Shown here in pieces: positions 62,321 through 64,000 of a stretch of 64,000 nt of DNA. Source of the stretch: Spirochaetia bacterium 38H-sp (lineage in GTDB: Bacteria; Spirochaetota; Spirochaetia; Winmispirales; Winmispiraceae); NCBI GenBank assembly GCA_039023545.1, contig JBCHKQ010000001.1, positions 496,001 through 560,000 of the forward strand, read 5' to 3'. How positions within the stretch are numbered: position 1 is the stretch's first letter; each line of letters starts with the position of its first letter. The translations under genes and the position numbers were made by a program. Under the pieces are notes generated by a model. The model made no database searches and was not told the origin of the DNA. It saw nothing but the letters and a program-made list of their open reading frames with translations.

Positions 62321-63562
62321 ATGAAGAAGAGAGTAGTAGTTACGGGAATGGGCAGTGTTACTGCACTTGGGCACAATACGGCCCAACTGTGGGATGCTGT
62401 AAAGGCTGGAAAGAGCGGGGTAGGAAAGATTACCCATTTTGATACCACTGATTATGCGTGTAATATTGCGGCAGAGGTCAAGGACTTCGATGCAAAGGCT
62501 GTGCTGGGAAAAGAAGCCCGTAAGATGGATAGATTTTCCCAGTTTGCTGTTGCTGCTGCAATAGAGGCTATGGATGATGCTGGTCTTTCTGCTGGCTCAT
62601 ATGATCCCGAGAGGCTTGGTGTCATAATAGGAAACGGTATCGGCGGACATACTACGGAGGAAGAGTCTCATAAGGCTCTCCTGGAAAAAGGTCCAACAAG
62701 ACTTCCGCCTATGACAATCCCCAAGATAATAAGCAATATTGCACCTGGTAATATTGCAATAATGCTCAATGCTCAGGGTCCGTGTTATACGATCACAACG
62801 GCATGTTCTTCCGGTACTGATGCCATAGGTGCTGCACTAAATACTATACGTGCAGGCCAAGCGGATATAGTTATAACAGGTGGTACAGAAGCTGCCATAA
62901 CCCCTTTTGGTATTGCAGGATTTATAGTCATACAGGCGCTCAGTACTGGTTTTAATGATACTCCGGAGAAGGCTTCCCGTCCTTTTGACAAGGATAGGGA
63001 TGGTTTTGTCATGGGAGAGGGTGCAGGTGTTCTTATCCTTGAGAGTCTTGAGCATGCAAAGGCTAGGGGAGCTCATATCTATGCCGAAGTTGCAGGCTAC
63101 GGCATGACCTGTGATGCCAACCATCTTACAGCTCCTCATCCAGAGGGGGTAGGTGCAGCGAGAGCTATGAAGCTTGCTCTTGAAGATGCAGATCTCAAAC
63201 CAGAAGATATAGATTATATCAATGCACACGGGACTTCTACACCGCTCAACGATCCTCTTGAGACTCTTGCCATCAAGAAAGCCTTTGGTGAGCATGCGTA
63301 TAAACTTAAGGTTTCTTCCACTAAGTCCATGACAGGCCACTGTATAGGTGCTGCAGGCGGTATAGAAGCCATCCTCACAGTCATGGCAATAAAGGAGGGC
63401 TTTGTGCCTCCTACAATCAATCTTGACGAGCCTGACCCCAAGTGTGACCTTGATTATGTGCCTAATGTTGGACAAAACCTCAAAGTAAGAGCTGCTATGT
63501 CCGAGACCCTGGGCTTTGGCGGGCACAACGGTGTCATTGTTTTAAAAGAATATACCGAATAA
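62321..63562 (+). CDS. fabF: 3-oxoacyl-ACP synthase II
   Basis: Condensing enzyme of 413 residues that extends acyl-ACP with malonyl-ACP. The KAS II triad is Cys162 in TTACSSG, His near 302 in NAHGTSTPLND and His near 339 in KSMTGHCIGAAGG. The typical end ETLGFGGHNGVIVL is present. AGGAGG precedes the ATG. acpP, often placed between fabG and fabF, is absent here. A tagged terminator follows 8 bp after the stop. Confidence 0.96.
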   Translation: MKKRVVVTGMGSVTALGHNTAQLWDAVKAGKSGVGKITHFDTTDYACNIAAEVKDFDAKAVLGKEARKMDRFSQFAVAAAIEAMDDAGLSAGSYDPERLGVIIGNGIGGHTTEEESHKALLEKGPTRLPPMTIPKIISNIAPGNIAIMLNAQGPCYTITTACSSGTDAIGAALNTIRAGQADIVITGGTEAAITPFGIAGFIVIQALSTGFNDTPEKASRPFDKDRDGFVMGEGAGVLILESLEHAKARGAHIYAEVAGYGMTCDANHLTAPHPEGVGAARAMKLALEDADLKPEDIDYINAHGTSTPLNDPLETLAIKKAFGEHAYKLKVSSTKSMTGHCIGAAGGIEAILTVMAIKEGFVPPTINLDEPDPKCDLDYVPNVGQNLKVRAAMSETLGFGGHNGVIVLKEYTE

Positions 63563-63570
63563 TTTTATAT

Positions 63571-63606
63571 ACCGAACGCCAGACCGCTTTATGCGGTCCG
63601 GCTTTT
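63571..63606 (+). terminator. Tagged terminator of the fab operon
   Basis: ACCGAACG (63571-63578) leads into stem GCCAGACCGC, loop TTTAT, stem GCGGTCCGGC (one mismatch) and TTTTT. It is the left member of an inward pair of 116 bp (63571-63686). Confidence 0.86.
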
Positions 63607-63651
63607 TCCTCTATCTGTATAGAATGTTGTTTTTATATATTTATATGACAC

Positions 63652-63686
63652 AAAAAAGGCGGACAGCCAGCTGTCCGCCGTTCGGT
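63652..63686 (-). terminator. Tagged terminator of the partial right-edge gene
   Basis: On the minus strand ACCGAACG leads into stem GGCGGACAG, loop CTGG, stem CTGTCCGCC and TTTTTT. It lies 13 bp after the stop of the next gene. Confidence 0.86.
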
Positions 63687-63699
63687 TTATATGCATTTT

Positions 63700-64000
63700 T
63701 TATTGTGGTGGTAGTTCTTTTTTAAACTCAGGAAAGTGATATTCTATTGTACCGTTTCTTGTTATTTCCATGCTTGCATGTCCCTCCTCTGCAAGTTTTT
63801 GCAGCTCTTTTTCCGATTCTTTTAGGTTGAGGTCTGTTTCTAGGGCTATGATTGTCGGAGTTACTACGCCGTTGTGTTCTTTTGCAGACATCAGGATCTG
63901 TTTTTCTATGCTGGCAGGTTTTTTGGGTTTGCTGTCCAGGCGATTTCTAAGGTTTCTTTGTATGAGTCTGCGTATGCCGTGAGTAAAGGGAATCAGGCCT
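63700..64000 (-). CDS. Partial protein with winged-helix-like C terminus
   Basis: The C-terminal 100 residues of a gene running off the right edge. The open frame continues upstream of the last internal Met (63891) to the edge as GLIPFTHGIRRLIQRNLRNR, then SKPKKPASIEKQIL. The last 65 residues (KEHNGVVTPTIIALETDLNL, ELQKLAEEGHASMEI, TIEYHFPEF) have the helix-helix-wing look of small winged-helix domains found at the end of some spirochaetal membrane proteins. The family is not recognised. The N-terminus is outside the window. Confidence 0.75.
   Translation of the reverse strand, partial: GLIPFTHGIRRLIQRNLRNRLDSKPKKPASIEKQILMSAKEHNGVVTPTIIALETDLNLKESEKELQKLAEEGHASMEITRNGTIEYHFPEFKKELPPQ

Noticed and set aside
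18868-63686. Tag pairs as integron attC sites (ACCGAAC ... GTTCGGT against RYYYAAC ... GTTRRRY; spacing of 112-118 bp fits).
   Set aside because: Each end differs from the attC core by one base, the sequences next to the two tags are not complementary to one another as L boxes should be, and no integrase or cassette array is present.
1-64000. CRISPR arrays, IS elements, prophage and toxin-antitoxin pairs.
   Set aside because: No spaced direct repeats, transposase, integrase, phage structural gene or paired small toxin genes were seen.

Overview
The window looks like chromosomal DNA of a moderately AT-rich, free-living or host-associated spirochaete (probably Spirochaetaceae/Treponemataceae). 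The clues are a BMP/PnrA-type nucleoside-binding lipoprotein beside its ABC transporter, many relaxed spirochaetal lipoboxes, an acidic-TM-TPR protein resembling the periplasmic flagellar collar protein FlcA, and an abundant secreted beta-barrel protein. The phylum is inferred from gene content; the species is not identified.

Layout, left to right. (1) 36-8389: a receiver-kinase hybrid, a purine-nucleoside uptake operon (lipoprotein, ATPase, two permeases), a purine phosphoribosyltransferase, a small membrane protein and a UDP-sugar epimerase. (2) 8390-18858: a decayed gene, then two giant tandem paralogous lipoproteins of about 1,520 and 1,566 residues built from Ig-like repeats. (3) 18859-27414: two Arg tRNAs, a secreted CBM48-like protein, the FlcA-like protein, IlvE, ManC and a porin-like protein behind a near-consensus promoter. 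(4) 27415-34367: a compact overlapping trp operon trpE-trpGD-trpCF-trpB-trpA with two fused genes, then thioredoxin. (5) 34370-44385: a lamin-tail lipoprotein, a cyclic-nucleotide-binding regulator, GlmS, a secreted vWA protein, pyrK-pyrD behind an apparent attenuator, a lipoprotein hydrolase and a U32-family protein. (6) 44534-51619: a tripartite RND efflux operon with a double-headed TetR regulator and a PG0541-like small protein. (7) 52015-64000: a sugar:cation symporter, MetF, GTP-dependent PEP carboxykinase, a PilZ protein, the Na+-pumping oxaloacetate decarboxylase oadGAB, fabD-fabG-fabF, and a partial gene at the right edge.

The genes group into nucleoside salvage, Trp and pyrimidine synthesis, envelope precursor supply (GlmS, ManC, epimerase), C4 metabolism around oxaloacetate (PckG plus OadGAB) and fatty-acid elongation.

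The most unusual signal is intergenic. An 8-mer tag, ACCGAACG (or its complement CGTTCGGT), recurs about 20 times, nearly always at the foot of a hairpin and usually extended to TATACCGAACG. Tags occur almost always as inward-facing pairs: five pairs span a near-constant 112-118 bp, one spans 159 bp, and three enclose accessory-looking genes. Six copies belong to a longer subtype with a small TGCC-NNN-GGCA hairpin, a stem whose sequence differs in every copy but stays complementary, and a loop of about 25-33 nt. Several short copies double as intrinsic terminators. I know of no named family with this structure.
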